NCBI GenBank assembly: GCA_037447655.1 | Contig: JBBHKE010000121.1 | Location: forward strand, 181,664 to 245,663 | From: Zygnema cylindricum | Lineage: Eukaryota; Streptophyta; Zygnematophyceae; Zygnematales; Zygnemataceae | Length of the DNA stretch: 64,000 bases | Direction: 5' to 3' | Shown here: positions 11,577 through 21,115 of the stretch, in pieces | Layout: every line of letters begins with the position of its first letter | How positions within the stretch are numbered: position 1 is the first letter of the stretch | Made by a program: the position numbers and the translations under genes | Notes under the pieces: generated by a model | What the model was told of the DNA's origin: nothing | Databases searched by the model: none | What the model saw: only the letters and a program-made list of their open reading frames with translations

Positions 11577-12613
11577 TCTTGGGCGACATCCAACCAAGCC
11601 TTCTTAACCATGACTTAAAAACGAAGAAGACGCGCGAAGAAAACGGCGCACAGAAAGCAAACAGGGGGGAAACGAAGAAATAAGAAATTCTACACGTGCA
11701 ACGTACTCGTACAAAACACCACCGTACAATATAGTGAGGATTGAAGCACTTTACCTATAGAATCCCAATTATTCAGTCAAGTTTCAAGTCACAAAAGACT
11801 ACACCGTTAGGAAACGAAATTATTCGCATCGGGTTTCTACAAGGTTAGCTCCAATTCAGTTCTAAATGGCTTGGCATTCTGAACGTCCCGTTTTGGAAAA
11901 GCGGATCCCCATTCATTTGTCCCAATGTGACCACAAGATTTGAGTCAAAAATGTAAGATGGCATCAGCATTGGTAGTCAACACGAACATGAAGATGACAA
12001 AAGTCAAAAGACAAAACGGAAAAACTTCAAAGTTAGAAAGTAAAAACCTCGTTTTGGAGATTGCAACTTTATGTAATACAATATATACATTTTGGAGCAT
12101 ATCGATAATTGATGCGCATGTTGATTTAATGCGCATGAAAAAGTGCCTAATGTCTAGAATACAGTCTACAAAACTAGACAGAATCCTTGTCAATTTAAGA
12201 TCTGTTAAAAGGTACAAAAAAAGCTACAGCTAAAAAGTACACGAAATATGTATAGGGGTGCTTTCAACATTGAACTAGCAAAATATTCTATATGTAGCCG
12301 ATCAGAATATAACTGATCATAGAAAATACTAAAACCTGTCAAAATAACAAAAATATACAGCTAAATATACAAAACAATATTGAACTAAAGTACATAAAAT
12401 TCTATACGGAACTGGTCAGGATATAATGAACTACAGAAAATACTGTTGGGCGATTTTGTATTGATAATATTACCCGTTATACTCTATATGATTAAAATAT
12501 AATACTTATATAGATTCTACCACAAACTTGTATGAATCAATTTTAACAAAACAGTTTTGTTTTGTTTTCTGCTAAACTGCATCTCATTTCTATACCTAAA
12601 CCTCCAGTCTTAC

Positions 12614-12819
12614 CTATACATTTTACTAAAACCCGAGCGAGGGCCTCCTTCCGCTGGACAGCTTCAACTGATTCAAATGTTCGCCGCACAAGGAGTGCAG
12701 GACCTAAACTGAGCCTCAGCATGGAGCACGCAGACGAGCGCCTTTTTACTGTTACCACTCTAATAATGCCTTCTGAGGCAAGCAGCCTAAAGCAGCTGTC
12801 TTCATCCTGGTTCAACCTT
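12614..12819 (-). CDS. Candidate exon of an unidentified host gene (minus strand)
   Basis: This block of higher GC content is open on the minus strand. It is preceded by a possible acceptor (CTTTCAG at 12820-12826) and followed by a strong donor consensus (ATAG|GTAAGA at 12613). The frame reads DSCFRLLASEGIIRVVTVKRR, then LRLSLGPALLVRRTFESVEA and QRKEALARVLVKC. The composition suggests a helical-repeat protein, but no family was recognised. The plus-strand frame over the same bases is arginine/serine-rich and less convincing. The exon is in phase 1 at its donor end. It could belong to a gene downstream of the DUF1218-like gene on the same strand. Confidence 0.35.
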
Positions 12820-13641
12820 CTGAAAGCTGTCTACAAAAGGAACTTCCTTAAAAGATTGACAGTCAAAATTTGTTCAAAGCATCACTACTGTCCTTTACGA
12901 ACGGACTGTCAGACAAAAATGTTGTAAGCTTCGATATGAGGTTTACTATTTCCGCACTATATATGAGATATATCCTCCTGAGTTTACGGCTAGAGGTAAA
13001 AAAAACGAAAAAAAACGTTTTAAATAGTTTTATTCCTTTCGGCCCTCTCTTCTTTTGAAGCCAAACTTGATTCCCTTTCTTTGATTCCCTACCGACAGTC
13101 GTGGGAAAGTGTATTCAATTGCGACAAATGTCACACAATGACTACAATGGGCATAGAGATATCATAGTATACGATGACATCAAAAATAAGCATGTTACCA
13201 CGGTACCACAAATACATCGCGAGATATACACCTTAGTAACTTGGGGTCAATTATTCATTTAGGAGGTAACAAAAACATTGATTTTTAGATGATAAAGTCT
13301 ACATTGTACCCATTTCTACCTCACAACTCTGGAACATTATTGAGAGGTTACCAAAAAAAAAACAAGAAGTAACTGTCTATCTTCACTACTTCGAATAATT
13401 GAGAGCAAAGAATAAAAGCAATTAAATGTGCACTGAACATAATTACCCACTAACTAAATGCTTTCACAAGATTTCCTATATGTAATTGACAACATTCTAC
13501 AAAAATTAAACCCGTAACCGATACAAAAAAAGGATTTCCTAAAGTACTCCACTTACCCAGGAAGTATTTCCCTAGTTAGGCGAATATGCCTAAAACCTAT
13601 TCCTGCTTAATAAAAACTTTTTACAAACCTCCAAAAATAAA
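12820..13641. other. Non-coding stretch downstream of the DUF1218-like gene
   Basis: AT-rich sequence with no domain. As the region downstream of the minus-strand gene, it probably holds that gene's 3' UTR. A minus-strand AATAAA-type word occurs near 13030, too distant to be assigned with confidence. Confidence 0.35.
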
Positions 13642-13942
13642 TCACACAGCTGTAGTTGGCAAGATCGAAAAACTTCCTTTTCTACTTTCCAAACCGTCAT
13701 CCTGTGAAAAAATGTACGGACCGGCTAACTCCCACGATTCCCGTTTGACTTTTACAGCGATCAAATAGAACAATTCGAGAAATAGTGTGGCCACGAGAGA
13801 AAATGCTGACGCTACAGAGAAAATCATTTTTTTCGTAACGCTACAATCCAAATCCCTCTCACTCGAAAAAGTCTCATTTGTGTGGTACTCATTCTGAACT
13901 GCACCCATGATCAGCAAACCGCTGGCCGCCAAAAAGAAGATC
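13642..13942 (-). CDS. DUF1218-like gene, exon 3 (last exon)
   Basis: The acceptor is TTTTTTTCAG|GATC. The exon completes a split Trp codon, carries the end of span 3, the NEYHTNETFSSERDLDC loop and span 4, and ends in TGA at 13642-13644 after a 36-residue polar tail. The longer open frame reaching 14127 runs back through the intron and is not coding there. Confidence 0.87.
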
Positions 13943-16018
13943 CTGAAAAAAATAAAACAGACAAACGTAGAAAAGGACAAATGATCAGAAAATGAAACCG
14001 GCGGTAAATAATCAGTAAGTGACCGGCAGGTTTTGAAACTTTTTGCAACGATGTGGAATAAAGTACGACAGAAAATAGTGTAGAAAGAGGAAAAAGAACT
14101 AACAAAATATTTAATAAAGGTTGCCAATCAAGTTAAAAGAGGTTACATTGATTATCACCAATTGTGTGGTAATTTCAAAGAGCTCAAAATTTGTGTTATC
14201 AAAAGCTGAGTGCAATTCATCCACATTGTGTGCCTTTCATATGACGTCATGCTTTGAATTGACTGACGACTTCATTACATTGTTGTTCTCGCTTAACATT
14301 TTTTAGTGTTGTTCAAGTCAACAAATTCTCAAAACTCAAAAACTGTTAATACAGGCAAAATCTTGGATGCGATTCTCGCAAATCAGGTGACATTTTACAA
14401 CATACAATCCTAACACACACCCTCATTAGTCTTGGTTCAAGCCTATTGTAAACCAATGCACTAGAGTACGGAAGGAAGATCCGTACGGTACTGTAACATC
14501 CACCCTTATGATTTTAAAACCCCGGAGCAATAAGTATTTTTTGCGTTCTATAGTGAAAAAAATCAAGCAACCAGTATTGAGGGGATATGAACTTAGAGAA
14601 TCGCCGCGCATCGGAAACCGGTCAACCGATGCAACCGATGCGAGTAACCAATCTTCAATCGTACACCTTTATCGGTAATGAAACATAAAATATGTACCAT
14701 AACGTAGAATACAAAAGAACATTTTGATTGGTACCCATATCTCTTACTCCGCTGTTCTACGGAAATACGGATGTAAATAAAATATGTACCATTTTGTATG
14801 ACTCACCGTTTAATATAAATCCACATTTTATTTTCGTACTTTATTACGTATAGGGGTTTACGGTGCATGTTAGTTACTCCCATTGGTGCACACCAATTAA
14901 TAGGTTACCGATAAGTGGTGATGCATTAAGTACACCGCCCACCGCAATTAGAGTTATTATTTCGAATTCAATTAAGTGTTTTCTTTCACCCAAAGTCTTC
15001 ATATTGATAACACTATTTAGTTGACTGGCTCATAATGAGCCAACGCTGCAAAACTATTCCGTGCAATTAATTCTCATAAAGTGCGAACGCTAAACAATTG
15101 GTTTGAAAAGTTCGAGTAAAGTGCGCGTCCGTACCATGCGAACAGCGCCGCGAGCGCGAACAGCACGAGCAGCACCGCGCCGACCTGCGCTTGTCTGCGC
15201 CACGTGCACATGAGCCACGAGGCGTGCTGATTGGCCAGAAGAACCGCCGCTAGAAGACAAACGAGAGCGGCGGAAGCCAGCGGCGCCGCCGGACTGAACT
15301 GATAGTGGCAGTGGAGCTGCTGCTCCGCGTCCAGGAGAAACGTGGACGTCTGGAGGGAGGGGGGAGGGAGGGAGGGAGGGAGGGAGGGAGGGAGGGAAGG
15401 AAGGAAGGATAAGGAGGCGGAGATAAAAGTGAATAACCCACATCTGAGCCTATTTTTAATACCCTAATTTATAAAATCTATCATATGCCATTTTTTTTTT
15501 AAAGATGTTTTTTGACTTGAACTTAGCAGAAATTAATATAGTTATTAAAAAAAAAAAATGAAATAAAGATGTTTGGGAAAGGAAATTGAAGGAATTTTCA
15601 TGTGATTAAAATTAGATTTATTGTTTAGGTTTAAATAAAAATACTTTATTCCATCTAAATTAAAATCCCTCTTTCTTCTCCTTTTACTGCATTTTTCTTC
15701 CAAAAAATTGGCTGCTTATTTTATTTAAATTAACTAGAAGGAGAAAAAAAAAAAAAAAAACGCTAATATTTATCTTTCTACAGATTCTTCTGCACTCCTA
15801 TTCCAAAAAAGAAAAACCACTTTTTCTGTTTCTTTGCCTACTAAAATTTCCTAAAAAAAAAAAAAAAAAAAAACACACACCTTAGTCCGGGTCATTTCCG
15901 CTCCAAAACTGAGCACGGCGGCGGAGACCCCAAAAATGGCGATAAATATTGATACCCATTTTTTGACTCTGGGTTCCTCAGCCGCCATGATTTCCGACAT
16001 GGCTTCCACATCCGCCAT
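13642..16018 (-). CDS. DUF1218-type four-span membrane protein, three exons, 217 aa
   Basis: Joining minus-strand exons 15881-16018, 15135-15349 and 13642-13942 gives one continuous 217-residue frame with GT/AG at both introns and matching phases (0, then 2). The product has four hydrophobic spans (about 21-40, 67-86, 102-131, 156-181). Cysteines lie at about 60, 77, 94 and 151, and the family-like string FFLAASGLLIMGAVQNEYH precedes a charged segment and the last span. This layout matches the plant DUF1218 family, whose members act in cell-wall lignification and leaf patterning; the role here is not known. The start is well supported: ACCATGG is a strong initiation context and codon 1 opens the first span. 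This is the only convincing host gene in the window. Confidence 0.85.
15135..15349 (-). CDS. DUF1218-like gene, exon 2 (GC-rich, 215 bp)
   Basis: It is preceded by CTCCAG and reads TSTFLLDAEQQLHCHYQFSP, then two spans, ending GCATG|GTACGG in phase 2. It is far richer in G+C than exons 1 and 3 and the introns. The proline-rich and RS-rich frames that also cover these bases are shadows. Confidence 0.85.
15350..15410. repeat. (GGGA)n/(GGAA)n microsatellite at the 3' end of intron 1
   Basis: About 60 bp of GGGA and GGAA repeats on the plus strand. On the gene's sense strand it reads as CCCT/CCTT and directly abuts the exon 2 acceptor, so it serves as the polypyrimidine tract. Confidence 0.9.
15881..16018 (-). 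CDS. DUF1218-like gene, exon 1 (46 codons)
   Basis: It starts at ATG (16018) and reads MADVEAMSEIMAAEEPRVKK, followed by the first membrane span and MTRTK. It ends AAG|GTGTGT in phase 0. The acidic N-terminus is followed by a Lys-Lys-Trp border of the span, so it could act as a signal anchor. Confidence 0.85.
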
Positions 16019-16253
16019 GGTTTTGTCTTTTTCCAGCTCCTTTCTCTTCCCCTGGTTTCGATTTGATTAAAAAAATAAAGTATCCCCTCTTTTCGTACGA
16101 AGGAAAAAAGGAAACAGAAATGCCAAGGATTGAAAAAATTGGCTGAAATCTTTATAAGCTTTTGAAAAAAATGATAAATTTTCATAAATTTTCATAAATT
16201 TTGATAAATTGCGATAAACATTTGAGAAATATGCAATAAATTTTTATGAAAGG
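16019..16253 (-). promoter_or_regulatory. Upstream region of the DUF1218-like gene
   Basis: The 235 bp between the start codon and the MITE are AT-rich and contain short ATAAATTTTC-type repeats near 16180-16215. No canonical TATA box was identified. It presumably contains the 5' UTR and core promoter; this is inferred from position only. Confidence 0.35.
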
Positions 16254-16474
16254 TACACCGTCGATCGTATTTTGCGTGTATGTTTTTTTCGCCACTGAAA
16301 ACATCTTATCTCCGTACACATTTGTCCAGTTTTCAGTTTAAGACCGCCATTCGTACGCTGAGGATACAACCTTTCAATCGCAACCGTCAGATCCAAAATA
16401 TGACATGTATGTACGGAGAAAAGATGTTTTAAGAGACAAAAAAAACATACACGCTAAATACGATCGACGGTGTA
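16254..16474. mobile_element. MITE, 221 bp, TIR about 67 bp (TACACCGTCGATCG)
   Basis: 16254-16320 and the reverse complement of 16408-16474 match almost fully over about 67 bp: TACACCGTCGATCGTATTT, then GCGTGTATG, a T-run, and ACATCTT.TCTCCGTACA. The outer TA may be the target duplication, as in Tc1/mariner-type elements. It has no coding capacity. A second 221-bp element at 60693-60913 has the same end architecture. It lies 236 bp upstream of the DUF1218-like start codon. Confidence 0.85.
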
Positions 16475-17972
16475 GAGGAAACTCTCGAATCTAATCTGTT
16501 TGGTACTTTAAAATATTTGCTGAACAGAAAAAGACAAAAGAATGACTCGCAAGGGCCGGTAAAACGGTTAAAAGAAAACAAAGAACGGTTTTCGTATGAA
16601 GTACCTTTCGTCCAGGGTACAAGCCTGTCAAACTGATTTTTGTCGCGACGTACACGCACTAAATATGGTACGAAAAGCCGAGACCCTCGACCATTCATGA
16701 TTGGGAACAGCATTTTAGCTTTTCCGTACGTGCCTCGGTGGCAAAATAGTACGGTTGTACAAATGTCCATACTACACTTGAAAAATTCCGCCGTTGAAAA
16801 AGATCCTGCGCGATATCTGGTACAGCTACAAAATATTTCGATATGAGATAGAATAGAACAGAAAAGAATAGAATATATTTTATTAATCTACGAATGTCTA
16901 TTTTGAAGTAATCAATAAATAAATACTACAGTAATTGTTATCTATTTTGTCTTATACAATTGTAAACCACAAGTCATACGTTTAATATCATAAGTATAAA
17001 ACAGATTTAGTAAATAAAGTTTGATATTTGATCATTTTAAATTTTCTTAAACATTTAATATTTTAATCTCTCCGAATGAACGTACGGTCGATTTTGATTG
17101 AGTAAGATTAACCGTACATCAGCCGGCAGTTACAGTACTTCTGACCACAAGTACTGTACGGACGCAGGGCCGACGTTCGGCTCAAAAGGTCGGTTTGGAA
17201 AGATCTCGAACCAATGCCAGGATTCTCAAACCGAACGATTGAGGGCCAAACTGTTTCCTGTACGGCAAAGTTTGGAAATTACAAAAAGCAAAACTCTAAA
17301 CCAGATAGAAATTTGCGATCATTGCTGTCCACGTGTCTTGAGTATACAGGTTATCCTTGATTCCGAAAAATCTTGTTTGAGGGATTTTTGTTGGAAGACA
17401 GGTCAGCAAAAGTAAACAAGTAAAAACTGATGGTAGAAGTAGAATCGCCTCTTTCAGATATCCATATTGGGAATCAGCTCGATATCGTACGATATAGCGC
17501 TTTAAACACTTATTGGTAGCATACTGGCGTCACCGACACGAACTGATGGAACAATCAAGAAATAAATGCAACTTTGCCAATCCATCGGGTTTGCTTTTGG
17601 ATACTTATTTTCAGTATTGAATTGCATCAATGACAACTTCGGTAAAAAATTGACCTAATTAGGTGCCGGAGATTTTAATAGTATACAATAAACGTTAGAA
17701 CATCCATAAAAATAGGAAAACATAGGAAAATTCTAGTGTTGTGTATCGGTAAGGATTTGCCGATAACCAATATGGACCTTTTTCCGGCTAACCGATAATC
17801 AATATGTTGGTACAATATATCGCTATCGGTGTTATCGCCTATAAATAACCGATATTTACCGGAATTTATTGGCGATGTCACCGATATCGATAACTATTGG
17901 CGATATGTGTACGGACCGTGCAGATAAATATGGTGGTTGTAAATGGCGGTAGTCTGACAAATGTGTTCAGTC
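16475..17972. other. Non-coding AT-rich stretch
   Basis: The frames (16640-16846, 17098-17415) have no domain. GTACGG/CCGTAC words are frequent. 17740-17900 is a patch of repeated ACCGATA/TATCGG words that could be a decayed repeat. Confidence 0.45.
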
Positions 17973-18163
17973 CATAGTTCAAAAGTAGGCTTTTTTATGG
18001 TAGGCCTTTGGTGGGCGCACAAAACTTTGCACAAAACTCGCGAAGAGGAGGCATACTGTATGTGTGTGCGTCATGCACACTCCTGTACGAACGTCCGAAT
18101 CTGGCGTAAGATCATAGTACAACGCACGCCGCCGAACGAACTTTTTTAGCGAACTAAAACACG
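17973..18163 (+). mobile_element. 5'-end fragment of a second hAT-like element
   Basis: It begins CATAGTTCAAAAGTAGGC like the element at 7752 and shares the following ggtaggccttt.gt.ggcgc motif and the later GTCCGAATCTG motif. The other end is missing, cut by the LTR that starts at 18164. Confidence 0.6.
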
Positions 18164-18360
18164 TGTTGAAAATAATAGATTTCTAGAGTATTTTCTAGGT
18201 TTAAATAAAAGAAGAAGAAAAGGACGGACAACTTGCCTCCACCTCCTCTCTCTAGCCCCCATACTTGTTGTAGTCACTGAAGGATAGAGAGGGTGGTTGA
18301 TCCAGGCTGCCTTAGTTCAACATGCAATTATTTTTAGTAGGTTACTAAAAATATACCTAA

Positions 18361-18441
18361 CGGACCCGGGATTTGATCCCGGTACCTACGGTTTGTCAAG
18401 TTGGCCGATAGCGGTCAGCTTTATCCTATTAGACTAAGACC
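18361..18441 (-). other. tRNA-like block in LTR1, antisense
   Basis: On the minus strand it has an A-box-like TAGTCTAATAGG (18425-18436), a B-box-like GGATCAAATCC (18369-18379) and a perfect 5-bp/7-nt/5-bp T-arm-like hairpin (18366-18382). Total length is about 81 nt. Confidence 0.65.
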
Positions 18442-18788
18442 AATGCTAAATGCTATAGTATGTGATAGATAGATATATATATATATTTAGGGAGGAACAA
18501 ATCCATTTGACTAAAACTGTATACGGCGTGCATACATACAGTTTTATGAAAGTACGAAGTACGACACTATTTCAAAACGGATACCACACATTTTGTTTCG
18601 ACAGCGAAACAAATGTCGCGCAAGTATTTATAACGGCTAAGATTGCGTCTCGCTGCAAATCCAACGGCGCACATCATCACCGAAATCCCGAATAGTCACT
18701 TTGGTTGTGACGTGGCATGACCTAGAGCCACGTGGAGAGATGACATTCGGTCATGGGAATTCCGAGGAATGTACGGACAAGTGAAAAG

Positions 18789-19716
18789 TGTTGTTCTTTG
18801 GTCTAAAATAGACCGCAGAAGCAACCCAAACTATCAAACAAAATGTTAAGCAAAGCTAGGCCAATGAACAATCATTTGAAATGCATCCTCCATTTAACAT
18901 ACATGCATACACAGATGCAATCATTCATCCGCACACAGACAGAGCAAGCATGCATACACAGACGCATGAAGTCATCTAGGGTTTCATGGAATAGAAGCTT
19001 AATATATCTCCATCATCATAACAAACCCTAAGACAATGCATGATATAACAAACACAACTAAGGTTTGATGGAGTAATCAACATAAACAAACCTTAGGACA
19101 AATGCATTAACAATGCATAACTAACAAGCATATAAATAATAACACATGAATGCATAATCATAATCATTATCAAACAAATGTATAATCAAATAATCAATTT
19201 ATCACTCAAAGTGAATGACCTAATCGACAACCCTAAATGCTACATCTTTGGTCCCTACTTTTCTAACAAGCATTGATTATTAATTCCTAACAAAGCTCAT
19301 TCCTATATAAACACTTGTGAGCTGTCAACGAATCGCTACATGTCAAGATAACCAACGTAGCTTCCACATCTTTTCCGTACTGAATATGCGTCGTTTGCAA
19401 TAAATGCGCATGTCGCATATAGAGTACATATGTCCAAATAAGACGTTCCGTACCAGAAGCGTCCATTTCAATAGTTGTCGCCTGTCGCATTATGTTTCGT
19501 ACGTGCGACGAACTATTTTGACTCTTTAGAATATTTTACATCAGATCGCTTCGCGATCCGCCGTCCATTTCACTTACGCATTCCGCGCCATTTAATTAGT
19601 CAATTAATTTTACTCATACAATAAACCCCCAATCCGCAAATCTGTTCGAACCTCCACATTAACTCCGAAAATTACGTACGCACGCATGTGCGAAACTGAA
19701 TCTTCCAAAAACAACA
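18789..19716. mobile_element. Solo LTR S3 of a different family, inside LTR1
   Basis: This 928-bp insert starts TGTTGTTC and ends AACAACA, the inverted TG...CA ends of an LTR. Its flanks are AAAAG (18784-18788) and AAAAA (19717-19721), a 5-bp duplication with one change. LTR2 shows the empty site (gtaaaaagcagacac). The sequence does not resemble the other LTRs here. An AATAAA lies at about 19620. No coding region; orientation and superfamily unknown. Confidence 0.75.
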
Positions 19717-20060
19717 AAAAACAGACACGCGTCCTTGTCGTACATAGGCCGTACAAAAGGTACACCGGCAGCAGTACTTTTTGGTAGGGTACAGTAATCT
19801 GATTAGTCCGTACGTCAGTAGATAGAAGTTATTAGAGGCAATCAGGACTTAGAAAATTTTGGTAGGTAGTCACCTCTCCCTTTGAGAGTTTGTACAAATT
19901 GGCATTTTTTCTTCCTCATAACATATCGCCTGGTTAGGCGTTTTCAGAAATTCTTTTCCTATGGACTCAAGGGAGTTTGGGCTGCACAAAGATGCAATCA
20001 GATTGTCTGCTTGTCGGCTTGGGAAGCAGTGGTTGCCATTGAAAGTGGGTAAGTTAAATA

Positions 20061-21100
20061 TGTTAAAAATAATAGATTTTTAGAGTATTTTCTAGGTTTA
20101 AATAGGTTAGTATAAAAGAAAAGAAAAAGGACGGACAGCCTGCCTCCACCTCCTCTCTCTTGCCCCCATACTTGTTGTAGTCACTAAAGGATAGAGAGGG
20201 TGGTTGATCCATGGCTGCCTTAGTTCAACAGGCAGTTATTTTTAGTAGGCTACTAAAAATATACCTGATGGACCCGAGATTTGATCTCGGTACCTTCTGT
20301 TCGTCAAGTTGGCAGATAGCGATCAGCTTTATCCTATTAGACTAGGACCAATGCTAAATGCTATATTATGTGATACATATATATATATCTATAAGGAGGA
20401 ACAAATTCATTTAACTAAAATTGTATACGGCTTGCATAGATACATTTTTATGAAAGTGCGAAGTACGACACTTTTTCAAAACGAATACCACGCAATTTGT
20501 TTTGACAGCGAAATAAATATAGCGCAAGTATTTATAACGACTAAGATTGCGTCTCGCTGCGAATCCAACGGAGCACATCATCGCCGAAATCTCGGAGTGG
20601 TCGTTTTGGCGTTTTGTGACGTGGCATGACCAGGAGCCACGTGGAGAGATGACATTCGGTCATAGGAATTCCGAGGAATATACGGACGAGTAAAAAGCAG
20701 ACACGCGTCCGTTTAATAGTCTTGTTGTACATAGGCCGTACAATAGGTACATTGGCACTAGTACTTTTTCGTACGGTACAGTAATCTGATTGGTCCGTAC
20801 TTCAGTAGATAGAAGTTATTAGAAGGAATCAGGACTTAGAAAATTTTGGTAGGTATTCACCTCTCTCTTTGAGAGTTTGTACAAATCAACATTTTTCCTG
20901 CCTCATAACTTATCGGCTGGTTGGCCGTTTTCAGTGATTCTTTTTGCTACCGATTTAGGGGAGTCCGAGCTGCATGGCGCTGCTGTCAAACTGGCATGTT
21001 GCCTTCTTAGATAGCACTGGTTGTGGCTTGAATTAGGTTAGTTAAATATTATCTAAAGGCTTCCGGTATTCTGTGGTCCAATGGAGGACACATAATTGCT
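20061..21100 (+). repeat. 5' LTR of element B1 (LTR2)
   Basis: The 1040-bp LTR starts TGTTAAAAATAATAG. It carries the antisense tRNA-like block, an ACGTGG motif near 20640, GTAC words at about 20720-20800, and a region like the TATA box. It ends ACATAATTGCT, directly before the primer binding site at 21101. The last base is T where the related LTR at 35294 has CA. Confidence 0.88.
20270..20349 (-). other. tRNA-like block in LTR2, antisense
   Basis: It aligns with the block in LTR1. The T-arm-like hairpin (20274-20290) has CCGAG/CTCGG where LTR1 has CCGGG/CCCGG, so both sides of one base pair changed together. The A-box-like word is at 20333-20344. Confidence 0.65.
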
Positions 21101-21115
21101 GGTTATGGGCCCACC
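21101..21115 (+). promoter_or_regulatory. Primer binding site of B1 (initiator tRNA-Met anticodon arm)
   Basis: GGTTATGGGCCCACC directly follows the LTR and is the reverse complement of GGTGGGCCCATAACC, which I recall as the anticodon stem-loop of plant initiator tRNA-Met. Its ATG (21105-21107) is also the Gag start codon. Confidence 0.8.

Larger units (their letters stand above)
9641..12613. other. Intergenic stretch with small local duplications
   Basis: No gene was recognised. Two direct duplications occur (10035-10186 and 11493-11576). Frames at 11940-12233 (plus) and 11945-12217 (minus) overlap each other, are lysine-rich or hydrophobic, and have no domain. They look like chance frames. 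Confidence 0.45.
18164..20060 (+). mobile_element. Family 1 LTR (LTR1), split by a solo LTR and truncated at its 3' end
   Basis: LTR sequence starting TGTTGAAAATAATAG at 18164 runs to 18788 and resumes at 19717, collinear with LTR2 (20061-21100). It is interrupted by another LTR at 18789-19716. It ends at gttaaata, about 70 bp short of the LTR end, exactly where LTR2 begins. This suggests element B1 inserted into this older LTR. Confidence 0.8.

Noticed and set aside
11940-12233. Overlapping plus and minus frames of 97 and 90 residues
   Set aside because: No domain, AT-rich codons, both strands equally open; no splice or promoter signals.
15090-15443. 117-residue minus-strand frame rich in Pro, Ser and Arg
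   Set aside because: Its N-terminal part is the CCCT microsatellite, and the exon 2 part is in a different frame from the membrane protein that joins cleanly to exons 1 and 3.
17098-17415. 105-residue plus-strand frame
   Set aside because: Composition is unremarkable, with no domain and many GTACGG repeat words inside.
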